A DNA stretch of 64,000 bases from Pseudomonas sp. MYb118 (GCF_040947875.1 NZ_JBFRXN010000004.1:496001-560000), one strand, 5' to 3'; shown: positions 44,735 to 53,784, counted from the first letter of the stretch. The notes: generated from the letters alone by a model not told the origin. Numbers and translations: made by a program.

Positions 44735-45604
44735 GTGACGACTGTGCGGCTCAGCGCGCTGGGCGTTTCGCCTGGCCGTGATATCTGGCGGCGCCTGCGT
44801 CCGACCGCTGCCTGGGCGCTGGCCCCGGCGGCGGCAGTGTTGCTGGCGTTCTGGTTGCTGCCATTGGCGCAGTTGATGGTGCTCGGCGGGCAATCACGTG
44901 AAGGCAGCGCCAGCGGCTACTGGCAAGTGCTGGGCAGCGCGCAATACCTGGGCAGCCTGGCGCAGACCTGCGTGTTGGCGCTGGTGGTGACGTTCGCGGC
45001 CTTGCTGGTGGGCGGCATCAGCGGGGTGTTCCTGGCGCGCCAGCAATTCTTCGGGCGCTCGGCGCTGGTGGCCTTGCTGACCTTTCCGCTGGCCTTTCCT
45101 GGAGTAGTGGTGGGTTTTCTGGTGATCCTGCTGGCCGGTCGCCAAGGCCTGTTCGCCACTTTGGGCATGCAGCTGGCCGGCGAACGCTGGGTGTTCGCCT
45201 ACTCGCTGGTGGGGTTGTTCCTGGGGTACCTGTACTTCTCGATCCCGCGGGTGATCCTCACGGTGATGGCCGCCTGTGAAAGCCTCGACACCAGCCTGGA
45301 GGAGGCCGCGCGCTCGCTGGGCGCCGGTTCCTGGCGGGTGGTGTGGGACGTGATCGTGCCGGGGCTGGCGCCGGCGCTGGTGTCGTGCGGGGCGATCTGT
45401 TTCGCCACCTCGATGGGCGCCTTTGGCACCGCGTTCACCCTTGGCACGCAACTGAATGTCACGCCCGTGGCGATCTACAACGTGTTCACCAACTACGCCA
45501 ACTTCACCGTGGCCGCCGCGCTGTCGGTGATCCTAGGGGCGTTGACGTGGGCGGTGCTGTTGCTGGCCCGCAAGCTGGCCAAGCAATCGGGGACGGTCCT
45601 GTGA
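44735..45604 (+). CDS. ABC transporter permease 1
   Basis: A 289-residue inner-membrane permease with about six hydrophobic segments. The conserved EAA loop reads SLEEAARSLGAGSWRVVWDVIVPGLAPAL (near 187-215). The GTG start at 44735 follows the binding-protein stop directly. It pairs with permease 2 downstream. Confidence 0.9.
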   Translation: MTTVRLSALGVSPGRDIWRRLRPTAAWALAPAAAVLLAFWLLPLAQLMVLGGQSREGSASGYWQVLGSAQYLGSLAQTCVLALVVTFAALLVGGISGVFLARQQFFGRSALVALLTFPLAFPGVVVGFLVILLAGRQGLFATLGMQLAGERWVFAYSLVGLFLGYLYFSIPRVILTVMAACESLDTSLEEAARSLGAGSWRVVWDVIVPGLAPALVSCGAICFATSMGAFGTAFTLGTQLNVTPVAIYNVFTNYANFTVAAALSVILGALTWAVLLLARKLAKQSGTVL

Positions 45605-46395
45605 AGCGCTCGACACTGTTTTTCGCCCAACTGCTTTTTACCCTGCTGGTCTGCGCCTTCATGCTGGTGCCGGTGCTGCTGTCGTTGCTGGCCGGGCTGA
45701 CCCGCAACTATTTTGTCGGCGTCTCCAGCGGCCTGACGTTCGACTGGCTGATCCAGGTCTGGCAGGCCTATTCGCCGACGGTCTGGCTGTCGCTGCAATT
45801 GGCCGTGGCCTGTGCGGTGTGCGTCTGCGTGATCGGCGTGCCGGCGGCCTATGCCCTGGTGCGCATGAACAACCGCTTCAGCCGGGCCTTCGAAGAGCTG
45901 ATGGTGCTACCGGTGGCGATGCCCGGCCTCGCCAGTGCCCTGGCCCTGTTGCTGACCTACGGGCAGTTCGGCGAACTGCGCCGCAGCTGGCTGTTCATCC
46001 TGGTCGGGCATGTGCTGTTCACCTTGCCGTTCCTGGTGCGCCCGGTCATGGCCGTGATGCAGCGCCAGCAACTGCCGACGCTGGAGGAAGCGGCGGCGAG
46101 CCTTGGCGCCGGGCCGATCAAGCGTTTCTTCAGCGTGGTGGTGCCCAATTGCCGGGCGGGGATCCTTGCCGGGGTGCTGATGGTCGTCACCCTGTCGCTG
46201 GGTGAGTTCAACCTGACCTGGATGCTCCACACCCCCATGACCAAGACCCTGCCGGTGGGCCTGGCCGACAGCTACGCCTCGGCGCGCCTGGAAGTGGCCA
46301 GTGCCTACACCCTGATATTCCTGTTGATGATCGTGCCGCTGTTGATTGCGTTGCAGGCCATCAGTGCCCGACTTTCCCGTGGAGAGCGTCGATGA
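45601..46395 (+). CDS. ABC transporter permease 2
   Basis: A 264-residue inner-membrane permease with about six hydrophobic segments and the EAA loop TLEEAAASLGAGPIKRFFSVVVPNCRAGI (near 159-187). The start is a GTG at 45601 overlapping the permease 1 stop (GTGA); longer in-frame alternatives read back into permease 1 and are rejected. Its stop overlaps the ATPase start. Confidence 0.9.
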   Translation: MKRSTLFFAQLLFTLLVCAFMLVPVLLSLLAGLTRNYFVGVSSGLTFDWLIQVWQAYSPTVWLSLQLAVACAVCVCVIGVPAAYALVRMNNRFSRAFEELMVLPVAMPGLASALALLLTYGQFGELRRSWLFILVGHVLFTLPFLVRPVMAVMQRQQLPTLEEAAASLGAGPIKRFFSVVVPNCRAGILAGVLMVVTLSLGEFNLTWMLHTPMTKTLPVGLADSYASARLEVASAYTLIFLLMIVPLLIALQAISARLSRGERR

Positions 46396-47423
46396 GTGGA
46401 ACCCCCATTCGCCTGCAGGGCTGCCGTAAGGCATTCTCTGACGGCACCGTTGCTGTAGAAAACCTCAACCTGACCATCGAAGCCGGGGAGACCCTGGCAA
46501 TCCTCGGCCCGTCGGGCTGTGGCAAAACCACCACGCTGCGCATGATCGCCGGCCTCGAGCGCCCGGACAGCGGGCAGGTGTTCTTCGGCGACAACGACGT
46601 CACGCGCCTGCCCATCGAGCGCCGCGACGTGGGCATGGTGTTTCAGAACTATGCGCTGTTTCCCAACCTGGATGTGGCCGGCAACATTGTCTACGGCCTG
46701 AAGATTCGCGGCCTGTCAGCTGCCGAACGCAACAAGCGTTGCGCCGAACTGCTGGAACTGGTCGGGTTGCAGGACCACGGCCAACGGCGCATCCATGAAC
46801 TGTCCGGTGGCCAGCGCCAACGGGTCGCCCTGGCCCGGGCATTGGCGCCCAGGCCGCGGGTGCTGCTGCTCGATGAACCGCTGGCGGCGCTGGATGCGCA
46901 ACTGCGCGAACGCCTGCGCAGCGAACTCGACCAACTGCTGCGCAGCCTGCGCATCACCTCGGTGTTCGTCACCCACGACCAGGGCGAGGCCATGGCGCTG
47001 GGGGACCGGATCCTGGTGATGGAGCGCGGTCGCGTCGCGCAACTGGCCACCCCCCGCGACATCTACCAGCAGCCGGCCAACGCCTTCGTCGCCGGTTTTG
47101 TCGGCAACCTCAATGCCTTCCCGGTGCTCGAATCGACGAGCAATGGCTTGAAGGTCAACGGCGGCGAATTGCCGTGGAAGGGCGCACAGGCGCCTTCGAC
47201 CGTGTATTGCCGCCCCGAGCATTTGCGCGTGATGGACGAGGGTGGGCATTTGCATGGGCGCCTGGTCGGGCAGTTTTTCCAGGGGGCGCAAAGTCGCCTG
47301 CTGGTCGACGTCGGTGGCGCACAGCCGTTGCTGGTCGACAGCGCCGAGCACGTCGTGCATGCCACGGGCGCGCTGATCGCCCTGGCCGTCGAGCCGCAAG
47401 TTTTGTTCACCCTGCATTCGTAA
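46392..47423 (+). CDS. ABC transporter ATPase
   Basis: A 343-residue nucleotide-binding subunit. Walker A is GPSGCGKTTT (near 38-47), the Q-loop is MVFQNYALFP, the signature is LSGGQRQRVALARAL (near 136-150), Walker B is VLLLDEPLAALD, the switch histidine is in VFVTHDQ, and a C-terminal TOBE-like regulatory domain (about 245-343) is present. It starts by ATGA overlap with permease 2 and ends by TAATG overlap with the phosphodiesterase gene. It powers the importer encoded just upstream. Confidence 0.93.
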   Translation: MSGTPIRLQGCRKAFSDGTVAVENLNLTIEAGETLAILGPSGCGKTTTLRMIAGLERPDSGQVFFGDNDVTRLPIERRDVGMVFQNYALFPNLDVAGNIVYGLKIRGLSAAERNKRCAELLELVGLQDHGQRRIHELSGGQRQRVALARALAPRPRVLLLDEPLAALDAQLRERLRSELDQLLRSLRITSVFVTHDQGEAMALGDRILVMERGRVAQLATPRDIYQQPANAFVAGFVGNLNAFPVLESTSNGLKVNGGELPWKGAQAPSTVYCRPEHLRVMDEGGHLHGRLVGQFFQGAQSRLLVDVGGAQPLLVDSAEHVVHATGALIALAVEPQVLFTLHS

Positions 47424-48280
47424 TGTCTTTGCCCAGAGCTCTTATCTTGAACAAGCCGTTTGTTGTTGCGCAGATCAGCGATCTGCACCTGAAAGCCGAT
47501 CACAAGCTGACCTACGGCGTGGTCGATTGCCTGGGCGCGCTGCGCCGTGCGGTCGATCATCTGAACGCCAGCCAGCCACGCCCCGACATCGTGGTGATCA
47601 GTGGCGACCTGGTGGATTTTGGTCGCCCGGAAGAGTACGCCGTGCTCGGCATGGAACTGGCGCGCCTGCACATGCCGTTCTACCTGGTGCCCGGCAACCA
47701 TGACGTGCGCGAGCATCTGCTGGCGGAGTTCGCCCAGCACGCTTACCTGCCGATCAACGCCCGCGCACCGCTCGACTGGGTGGTGGAAGAGCACCCGGTG
47801 CGCCTGATCGGGCTGGACTCGACCATTCCAGGGCAACACGGTGGCCAGGTGCTGGACAGCCAGTTGCTCTGGCTCGATGCGCAACTGTCGCGGCGCCCGG
47901 ACGTGCCGACGCTGTTGATTCTGCATCACCCGCCATTCATCACCGGTATTGGCCACATGGACCGTGAGCCGTTCATCAATGCCGCCGGGCTGAAATCCGT
48001 CGTCGCCCGCCATCCGCAGGTCGAGCGCCTGCTGTGCGGGCATTTGCACCGGCCGATGCAGCGCCGTTTCGGCGGCTCGATCAGTTGCGTGTGCCCCGGC
48101 ACGTCCCACCAGATCGTGCTGGATTTTCAGGAGTCGGCCCCGGCCCACTTCAACCTGGAACCAGCGGGCTACCTGCTGCATCACTGGCACCCGCAACAGG
48201 GCCTGGTGACCCACAACGCCGTGTTTGGCGAGTTCGCCGGGCCTTATCCGTTTTATGACGCTGATGGATTGATCGACTGA
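47423..48280 (+). CDS. GpdQ-like class III cyclic-nucleotide/glycerophosphodiester phosphodiesterase
   Basis: A 285-residue binuclear metallophosphoesterase with the full ligand set: QISDLHL (near 13-19), SGDLVDFG (near 54), PGNHDVR (near 91), LILHHPPF (near 168) and CGHLHRP (near 204). This fits the GpdQ/CpdA class that cleaves glycerophosphodiesters or cyclic nucleotides. It is cytoplasmic (no signal peptide). The ATG at 47423 overlaps the ATPase stop, so the transporter and this enzyme are made together. I infer that it hydrolyses the imported phosphodiester. An alternative is cAMP hydrolysis. Confidence 0.88.
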   Translation: MSLPRALILNKPFVVAQISDLHLKADHKLTYGVVDCLGALRRAVDHLNASQPRPDIVVISGDLVDFGRPEEYAVLGMELARLHMPFYLVPGNHDVREHLLAEFAQHAYLPINARAPLDWVVEEHPVRLIGLDSTIPGQHGGQVLDSQLLWLDAQLSRRPDVPTLLILHHPPFITGIGHMDREPFINAAGLKSVVARHPQVERLLCGHLHRPMQRRFGGSISCVCPGTSHQIVLDFQESAPAHFNLEPAGYLLHHWHPQQGLVTHNAVFGEFAGPYPFYDADGLID

Positions 48281-48358
48281 CCTTGGAAAACCGGGAGGTT
48301 TTAACAACAGGCACTTAAAGCAGTTATCCAACGTTTATCGCAAAGATGAATCCGCGCA

Positions 48359-48382
48359 CCGGCCAAATCCTTAGTTGGCCGG
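48359..48382. other. hairpin in the porin leader
   Basis: A perfect 8-bp stem CCGGCCAA / TTGGCCGG with an 8-base loop ATCCTTAG, about 60 bases before the porin ATG and followed some 18 bases later by CTTTTTT. It could end the ABC operon transcript or act in the porin leader. Confidence 0.4.
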
Positions 48383-48444
48383 GCGCTTCCTGCTGTCTTT
48401 TTTACTGTGCACAGAACATGGCTTCTGCGCTGGAGTTCGCCCTG

Positions 48445-49764
48445 ATGAAAGTCTCGTTTCAAGTATTGAGTGTATTGACCGGCGGTTTGGGCATGGTCTT
48501 GAGCCCGTTGGCGTCCGCTGATTTTCTGAGTGACAGCAAGGCCAACCTGAACTTGCGTAACTTCTATTTCAATAACGATAACCGTGATGGCACGGCGGCG
48601 CCGTCGAAGACTGAAGAGTGGGGCCAGGGCTTCATGCTCAACTATCAGTCGGGCTTTACCGAAGGCACCGTTGGTTTTGGTGTCGATGCCATCGGCTTGC
48701 TGGGTATCACGCTGGACAGTGGCGAAGGGCGGCATGTCGGCAGTTCGATGATCCCCAACGATGGCGACAAAGCGGCGGACGAATGGAGCCGTTTCGGCGC
48801 GACGGGCAAGGTGCGCTTCTCCAAGACCGAGTTGCGCTACGGCACCTTGCAGCCGAAGTTGCCGATCCTGGTGGCCAACGACGGCCGCCTGCTGCCGCAG
48901 ACCTTCGAGGGTGGGCAGATCACCAGCAACGAACTGGATAACCTGACCTTCACCGCCGGCCAACTGGAACATGCCACGGGCCGTGGTTCCAGCGACCGCT
49001 CCGGCCTGGCGGTGGCGGGTGGCACCCAGGAAAGCAATAAATTCACCTTTGCCGGTGGCGACTACAAACTGACCAAAGACCTGACGGCGCAGTATTACTA
49101 CGCCAATCTTGAAGACTATTACCAACAACACTTCGCCGGGTTGTTGCATGTATTGCCGCTGGGTGAATACGGCTCGCTGAAAACCGACCTGCGTTATTTC
49201 AAGACCACCTCCGATGGCAAGAACGGCAACGCCGCCGGCCGTGCCAGTGGCTACAAGTTGAGTGGTTATACCAAAGATGGCAGCGGGGAAATTGATAACG
49301 ACACCTGGAGTGCGGCGTTCATCTATTCCCTGGGTAGCCATGCCATTACCGCCGGTTATCAGAGCGTTTCCGACGACAGTAACTTTGTCCAACTCAATCA
49401 GGGTGGGCTGGTGGGCAAGGGCGAAGGTGGGGCGAGCCTTTATCTGTATACCGACCGGACCGTGCAGACGTTCATCCAGGCCGGCGAGCGCACGGCTTTT
49501 GCGCAATACGCCTATGACTTTGCCGGGTTGGGTGTTCCGGGGTTGAAGGCGTCGGTCATGTACCTCAAGGGTGACAACATCAAGACCACCAGCGGGCATG
49601 ACGCGAGTGAGTGGGAGCGCGATATCTCGCTGGATTATGTGATTCAGAGCGGGCCGTTGAAGAACGTGGGCTTTGGCTGGCGCAACGGCGTCTCCCGCAG
49701 CGAGGTGGCTCGCGACCAGGATCAGAATCGGGTGTTTGTGAGTTACTCGATTCCGTTGTTGTAA
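48445..49764 (+). CDS. OprD-family outer-membrane porin
   Basis: A 439-residue porin. The signal peptide runs MKVSFQVLSVLTGGLGMVLSP to ASA. It has the OprD opening ADFLSDSKANLNLRNFYFNND, the EEWGQGFMLNYQSGFTEGTVGFGVDAIGLLG block and a C-terminal barrel strand ending FVSYSIPLL. OprD channels pass small organic acids, amino acids and other nutrients. The start at 48445 follows TGGAG; upstream in-frame ATGs at 48346 and 48418 would add non-signal residues. It is 164 bases after the phosphodiesterase, so it may supply the outer-membrane step for the same nutrient. Confidence 0.92.
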   Translation: MKVSFQVLSVLTGGLGMVLSPLASADFLSDSKANLNLRNFYFNNDNRDGTAAPSKTEEWGQGFMLNYQSGFTEGTVGFGVDAIGLLGITLDSGEGRHVGSSMIPNDGDKAADEWSRFGATGKVRFSKTELRYGTLQPKLPILVANDGRLLPQTFEGGQITSNELDNLTFTAGQLEHATGRGSSDRSGLAVAGGTQESNKFTFAGGDYKLTKDLTAQYYYANLEDYYQQHFAGLLHVLPLGEYGSLKTDLRYFKTTSDGKNGNAAGRASGYKLSGYTKDGSGEIDNDTWSAAFIYSLGSHAITAGYQSVSDDSNFVQLNQGGLVGKGEGGASLYLYTDRTVQTFIQAGERTAFAQYAYDFAGLGVPGLKASVMYLKGDNIKTTSGHDASEWERDISLDYVIQSGPLKNVGFGWRNGVSRSEVARDQDQNRVFVSYSIPLL

Positions 49765-49773
49765 CTACCAAAC

Positions 49774-50014
49774 CTGTGGGAGCTGGCTTGCCAGCGATGG
49801 CGTCTTACGGTGTACGTATCCATTGCTGCGGCAACGGCCGCCTAAGGTTCCGCCCTTACGGCGGGTGACTATGTGGGAGCGGGCTTGCCCGCGATGGCGT
49901 CCTTACGGGTGTACATATCCGGTTCTGCGGTACGGCTGCCTAAGGTTCCGCCCTTACGGCGGGTGACTTTGGGGCTCTGTAGGAGCTGGCTTGCCCGCGA
50001 TGGCGGCCTTACGG
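49774..50014. repeat. REP and short tandem units beside element 2
   Basis: REP copies (49774-49800, 49872-49896, 49978-50002) alternate with GTGTACRTATCC, GGCC/GGCTGCCTAAGGTTCC and CCGCCCTTACGGCGGGTGAC in units of about 100 bp. This is the mirror image of the tandem units to the right of element 1. The first REP has a changed core (GAGCTGGCTTGCCAGCGATG). Confidence 0.85.
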
Positions 50015-50281
50015 GTGTACATATCCGTTTCTGCGGTAACGGCTGCCTAAGGGTTCCGCCCTTACGGCGGGTTACTTTGTCGCGCCAAAGTAACCAAAAC
50101 GCCACGCCCCTGACGTACGGCCCTTCGCTGGCGCTCCGGGTTCCCTCGCTCCGGTCCTGCTCCGTGGGCGCGCCGCCATCGGCCATCCTTGGCCGAGGGC
50201 GGCTAACCCGGCATCCATGCCGGGTTACCCACTGCGCAGAACCTCCACTCGGCCTTCCGACGGGGCAATCTGCGTCGCCTG
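50015..50281. repeat. composite element 2, left long inverted-repeat arm
   Basis: A 267-bp copy of the arm described at 22841-23105. It contains an exact palindrome GGTTACTTTG...CAAAGTAACC (near 50071-50096). Confidence 0.9.
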
Positions 50282-50312
50282 TGGGATCGCGGCTTTGTTT
50301 CTGTTTCTATTT

Positions 50313-51355
50313 CTGTAGGAGCGAGCATGCTCGCGATGGTCGTTAACGGTGACGTTGGCGGCCTGACACCCCTCGGTGTCCGCTCGTCCATCGCGAGCAT
50401 GCTCGCTCCTACAGGGTGTGGTGATCGGCTTTTGATCTTGATCTTCTGTGGGAGCGGGCTTGCTCGCGATGGACGTTAACGATGACGCGGGCTGTCTGGA
50501 TGCCTGTGGTGTCTGGGCTACCATCGCGAGCAAGCTCGCTCCTACAGGGGGGGCGTGCTCGGCTTTTGATCTTGATCTTTTGTGGGAGCGAGCCTGCTCG
50601 CGATGGTCGTTAACGATGACGCGGGCTGTCTGGATGCCTGCGGTGTCTGGGCTGCCATCGCGAGCAAGCTCGCTCCTACAGGGAGGGGGTCGTGCTCGGT
50701 TTTTGATCTTGATCTTTTGTGGGAGCGAGCCTGCTCGCGATGGTCGTTAACGATGACGCGGGCTGTCTGGATGCCTGTGGTGTCTGGGCTATCATCGCGA
50801 GCATGCTCGCTCCTACAGGGGGGCGTGCTCGGCTTTTGATCTTGATCTTTTGTGGGAGCGAGCCTGCTCGCGATGGTCGTTAACGATGACGCGGGCTGTC
50901 TGGATGCCTGTGGTGTCTGGGCTACCATCGCGAGCAAGCTCGCTCCTACAGGGAGGGGGTCGTGCTCGGTTTTTGATCTTGATCTTTTGTGGGAGCGAGC
51001 CTGCTCGCGATGGTCATTAACGATGACGCGGGCTGTCTGGATGCCTGTGGTGTCTGGGCTATCATCGCGAGCATGCTCGCTCCTACAGGGGGGCGTGCTC
51101 GGCTTTTGATCTTGATCTTTTGTGGGAGCGAGCCTGCTCGCGATGGTCGTTAACGATGACGCGGGCTGTCTGGATGCCTGTGGTGTCTGGGCTACCATCG
51201 CGAGCAAGCTCGCTCCTACAGGGGGGCGTGCTCGGCTTTTGATCTTGATCTTTTGTGGGAGCGAGCCTGCTCGCGAAGGTCGTTAACGATGACGCGGGCT
51301 GTCTGGATGCCTGTGGTGTCTGAGTCACCATCGCGAGCAGGCTCGCTCCCACAGG
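50313..51355. repeat. composite element 2, tandem array of eight REPIN units
   Basis: Units start at 50313, 50446, 50580, 50717, 50850, 50987, 51120 and 51253, with lengths 133-137 bases. The loops carry GATGACGCGGGCTGTCTGGA; the first unit has a different loop (GGTGACGTTGGCGGCCTGAC). Units of 137 and 133 bases alternate from 50580, making 50580-50849 and 50850-51119 a near-identical 270-base duplication. Confidence 0.93.
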
Positions 51356-51399
51356 GACCGCGTTCCGCTTGTGATTTTGATCTTCTGGTCGAGGACTAC

Positions 51400-51666
51400 C
51401 AGGCGCCACAGATTGCCCCGTCGGAAGGCCGAGTGGAGGTTCTGCGTAGTGGGTAACCCGGCATGGATGCCGGGTTAGCCGCCCTCGGCCAAGGATGGCC
51501 GATGGCGGCGGGCCCTCGGAGCGGGACCGGAGCGAGGGAACCCGGAGCGCCAGCGAAGGGCCGTACGTCAGGGGCGTGGCGTTTTGGTTACTTTGGCGCG
51601 ACAAAGTAACCCGCCGTAAGGGCGGAACCTTAGGCGGCCATGACCGCAAAAAACGGATATGTACAC
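51400..51666. repeat. composite element 2, right long inverted-repeat arm
   Basis: A 267-bp reverse complement of the left arm, ending GGATATGTACAC. A degenerate REP-like sequence (CCATCGCTGGCAATCCAGCG) follows at about 51678. Confidence 0.9.
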
Positions 51667-51763
51667 CGTAAACCCGCCATCGCTGGCAATCCAGCGCCCA
51701 CAGAATTTCACCCCCCGCCTGTCAATTAAATAAAAAGCTAACTAACTAATGCTTGGCCATTTG

Positions 51764-51775
51764 CTGCCTAGGCAG
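51764..51775. promoter_or_regulatory. MarR operator candidate, CTGCCTAGGCAG copy 1
   Basis: A perfect 12-bp palindrome 49 bases before the MarR start codon. An identical copy lies 33 bp away, about three helical turns. Confidence 0.7.
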
Positions 51776-51796
51776 TAACATCTCGTCATACATTCA

Positions 51797-51808
51797 CTGC
51801 CTAGGCAG
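51797..51808. promoter_or_regulatory. MarR operator candidate, CTGCCTAGGCAG copy 2
   Basis: The second identical perfect palindrome, 15 bases before the start codon, placed to block transcription or translation start. Confidence 0.7.
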
Positions 51809-51823
51809 CTAATTGGTGATCAG

Positions 51824-52297
51824 ATGACTCACTTCACCCCCGACAATTTCCACAACTGCCACCTCGGTCTCCTGCTCGGCCGCGCCGCGCTGCTCAAGGA
51901 CCGCATCATCGACACGCACATGGAACCCCACGGCATCACCGCCGCGCAGTTCAAGGTGCTGATCATCATGGCCCAGTACGGCGTCGATACCCCCGCCGAA
52001 TTGTGCCGCCACCTGTCGCTCGACAGCGGTTCGATGACGCGCATGCTCGATCGCCTGGAGCAGAAAGGTTTCCTCGAGCGCCAGCGTTCCGAAGCGGATC
52101 GCCGGCAGGTGCAGTTGGTGCTGACCACCGAAGGCCAGACACTCGCCGACCGCCTGCCGCACATTGGCGCCCAGGCGATGAACGAACTGGCGGGGGCGAT
52201 CACGCCGCAAGAGCTGGTCACCCTGGAACACATCCTGAAGAAAATCCTGGTGGCAGCCGGTGACTCGATCACCTTGCTGCGGGTAGGTGACAAATGA
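51824..52297 (+). CDS. MarR-family regulator of the efflux operon
   Basis: A 157-residue winged-helix regulator. The HTH is GVDTPAELCRHLSLDSGSMTRMLDRLEQKGFLERQRSEADRRQ (about 53-95), including the wing DRR motif. It is the first gene of the operon; its stop overlaps the outer-membrane component start (ATGA). Two identical palindromes precede it. By analogy with EmrR/MprA I infer that it represses the operon until a toxic phenolic or similar compound binds. Confidence 0.92.
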   Translation: MTHFTPDNFHNCHLGLLLGRAALLKDRIIDTHMEPHGITAAQFKVLIIMAQYGVDTPAELCRHLSLDSGSMTRMLDRLEQKGFLERQRSEADRRQVQLVLTTEGQTLADRLPHIGAQAMNELAGAITPQELVTLEHILKKILVAAGDSITLLRVGDK

Positions 52298-53769
52298 ACG
52301 GCCAGACCTTGCGGACCGGCCTGAGCCTGGTGCTCGCGGCCATGGTGCTGGCCGGTTGTGCCAATTACAGCGGTCTGGTCACCTCGGGCAAAAGTCTCGA
52401 TGCGAAAACCCTGCAAACCGGGCAATCCTTGAGTGGCGTGACCCTGTCGCCTGCGGCCTGGCCGAAAAGCGACTGGTGGAAAAGCCTCGGCGACCCGCAA
52501 CTCGACGGGCTGATCCGCGAGGCGCTGAAAGACAGCCCCGACATGCAGATCGCCGACGCCCGGGCCCATCAGGCCAGCGCCGCCGCCTATGCCGCCGATG
52601 CCACGCGCATGCCGACCCTGGATGCCAGCGCCGGCGTCAGCCGCTCGCGCCTGGCCCGTGATCAGGACCCGCTGGGGCAGGGCGATGCCTACTCCACGGT
52701 GCGCAACATCAGTGCCACGTTCAATTACAACTTCGACCTCTGGGGCGGTCAGCGTGCCGCCTGGGAGGCCGCGTTGGGCCAGGCCCGCGCCGCCGAAGTC
52801 GATCAGCAGGCCGCGCAACTGACCCTGGCGGCCGACGTCGCCCGGGCCTACAGCGATCTGGGCCAGGCGCACATCGTGCACGACCTGGCAAGCGAAGACC
52901 TCAAGCGCACCCGGCAGATGCTCGATCTCAGCCAGCGCCGCCTGAGCGCCGGCATCGACAGCCAGTACCAGTTCCAGCAGACCGAAAGCCTGGAAGCCTC
53001 GTCCCAGGCCAGCCTGATCGACGCGGAAAAACGCCTGCAAAGCGCGAAAATCGCCCTGGCGGTGCTGCTCGGCAAAGGTCCGGACCGCGGCAACGAGATC
53101 GCCCGGCCGAAAATCCTGCAACCGGGCGCGGTCGCCTTGCCGTCGGTGTTGCCCGCCGAATTGCTCGGTCGCCGGCCAGACCTGGTGGCCGCGCGCTGGC
53201 GGGTCGAGGCGGCGAGCAAGGACATCGACGCGAGCAAGACACGCTTTTATCCCAACTTGAACCTTAGCGCCGCCGCCGGTGCCGAATCCTTGTTGGGCGA
53301 CGCGATGTTCGGGTCCGCCAGTCGTTTCTTCAACATCGCCCCGACCATTTCGGTGCCAATTTTCGATGGCGGCCGCCTGCGTGCCGACCTCGATTCGCGC
53401 GATGCCGATTACGACCTCGCGGTGGCGCAGTACAACAAGAGCCTGGTGAAAGCGCTGGGCGATGTCAGCGACACCATCAACCAGTTGCGCGATATCGGCC
53501 GGCAGATCGGTGCCCAGCAGCACGCCACCGACATTGCCCAGGACTCCTACAACACCGTGGTCCAGCGCTACGGTTCCGGCATCGGCAACTACCTGGACGT
53601 GCTCAGCATCGAGCAGCAGTTGCTCCAGGCCCAGCGTCAGCTGGCCAACCTGAATGCCGAGCAGATTGACCTGTCGATCCAATTGATGCAGGCCCTGGGC
53701 GGCGGTTTTCAGGGCGACTCCCTGGCGGCCAACGCAGCCAACACAACATCAGCCACGCAGACCCACTAA
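52294..53769 (+). CDS. outer-membrane efflux lipoprotein (OprM/NodT type)
   Basis: A 491-residue TolC-fold lipoprotein. The signal sequence ends in the lipobox VLAGC (Cys at 22). Two OEP repeats are seen: WKSLGDPQLDGLIREALKDSPD near 62-83 and the LLGRRPDLVAARWRVEAASKDID block near 288. It forms the outer-membrane exit duct for the EmrAB-type pump encoded downstream. It overlaps the MarR stop by four bases and is followed 15 bases later by the adaptor gene. Confidence 0.94.
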   Translation: MNGQTLRTGLSLVLAAMVLAGCANYSGLVTSGKSLDAKTLQTGQSLSGVTLSPAAWPKSDWWKSLGDPQLDGLIREALKDSPDMQIADARAHQASAAAYAADATRMPTLDASAGVSRSRLARDQDPLGQGDAYSTVRNISATFNYNFDLWGGQRAAWEAALGQARAAEVDQQAAQLTLAADVARAYSDLGQAHIVHDLASEDLKRTRQMLDLSQRRLSAGIDSQYQFQQTESLEASSQASLIDAEKRLQSAKIALAVLLGKGPDRGNEIARPKILQPGAVALPSVLPAELLGRRPDLVAARWRVEAASKDIDASKTRFYPNLNLSAAAGAESLLGDAMFGSASRFFNIAPTISVPIFDGGRLRADLDSRDADYDLAVAQYNKSLVKALGDVSDTINQLRDIGRQIGAQQHATDIAQDSYNTVVQRYGSGIGNYLDVLSIEQQLLQAQRQLANLNAEQIDLSIQLMQALGGGFQGDSLAANAANTTSATQTH

Positions 53770-53784
53770 TTCAAGGTAATTGTC

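Noticed and set aside
50313..51355. CRISPR-like regular repeat array
   Set aside because: The repeats are inverted REP pairs of 133-137 bp with conserved, not unique, loops, and there are no cas genes.
51829..53682. 617-codon minus-strand frame opposite the MarR and efflux lipoprotein genes
   Set aside because: Shadow frame; the plus strand carries a lipobox, OEP repeats and an ATGA gene overlap.
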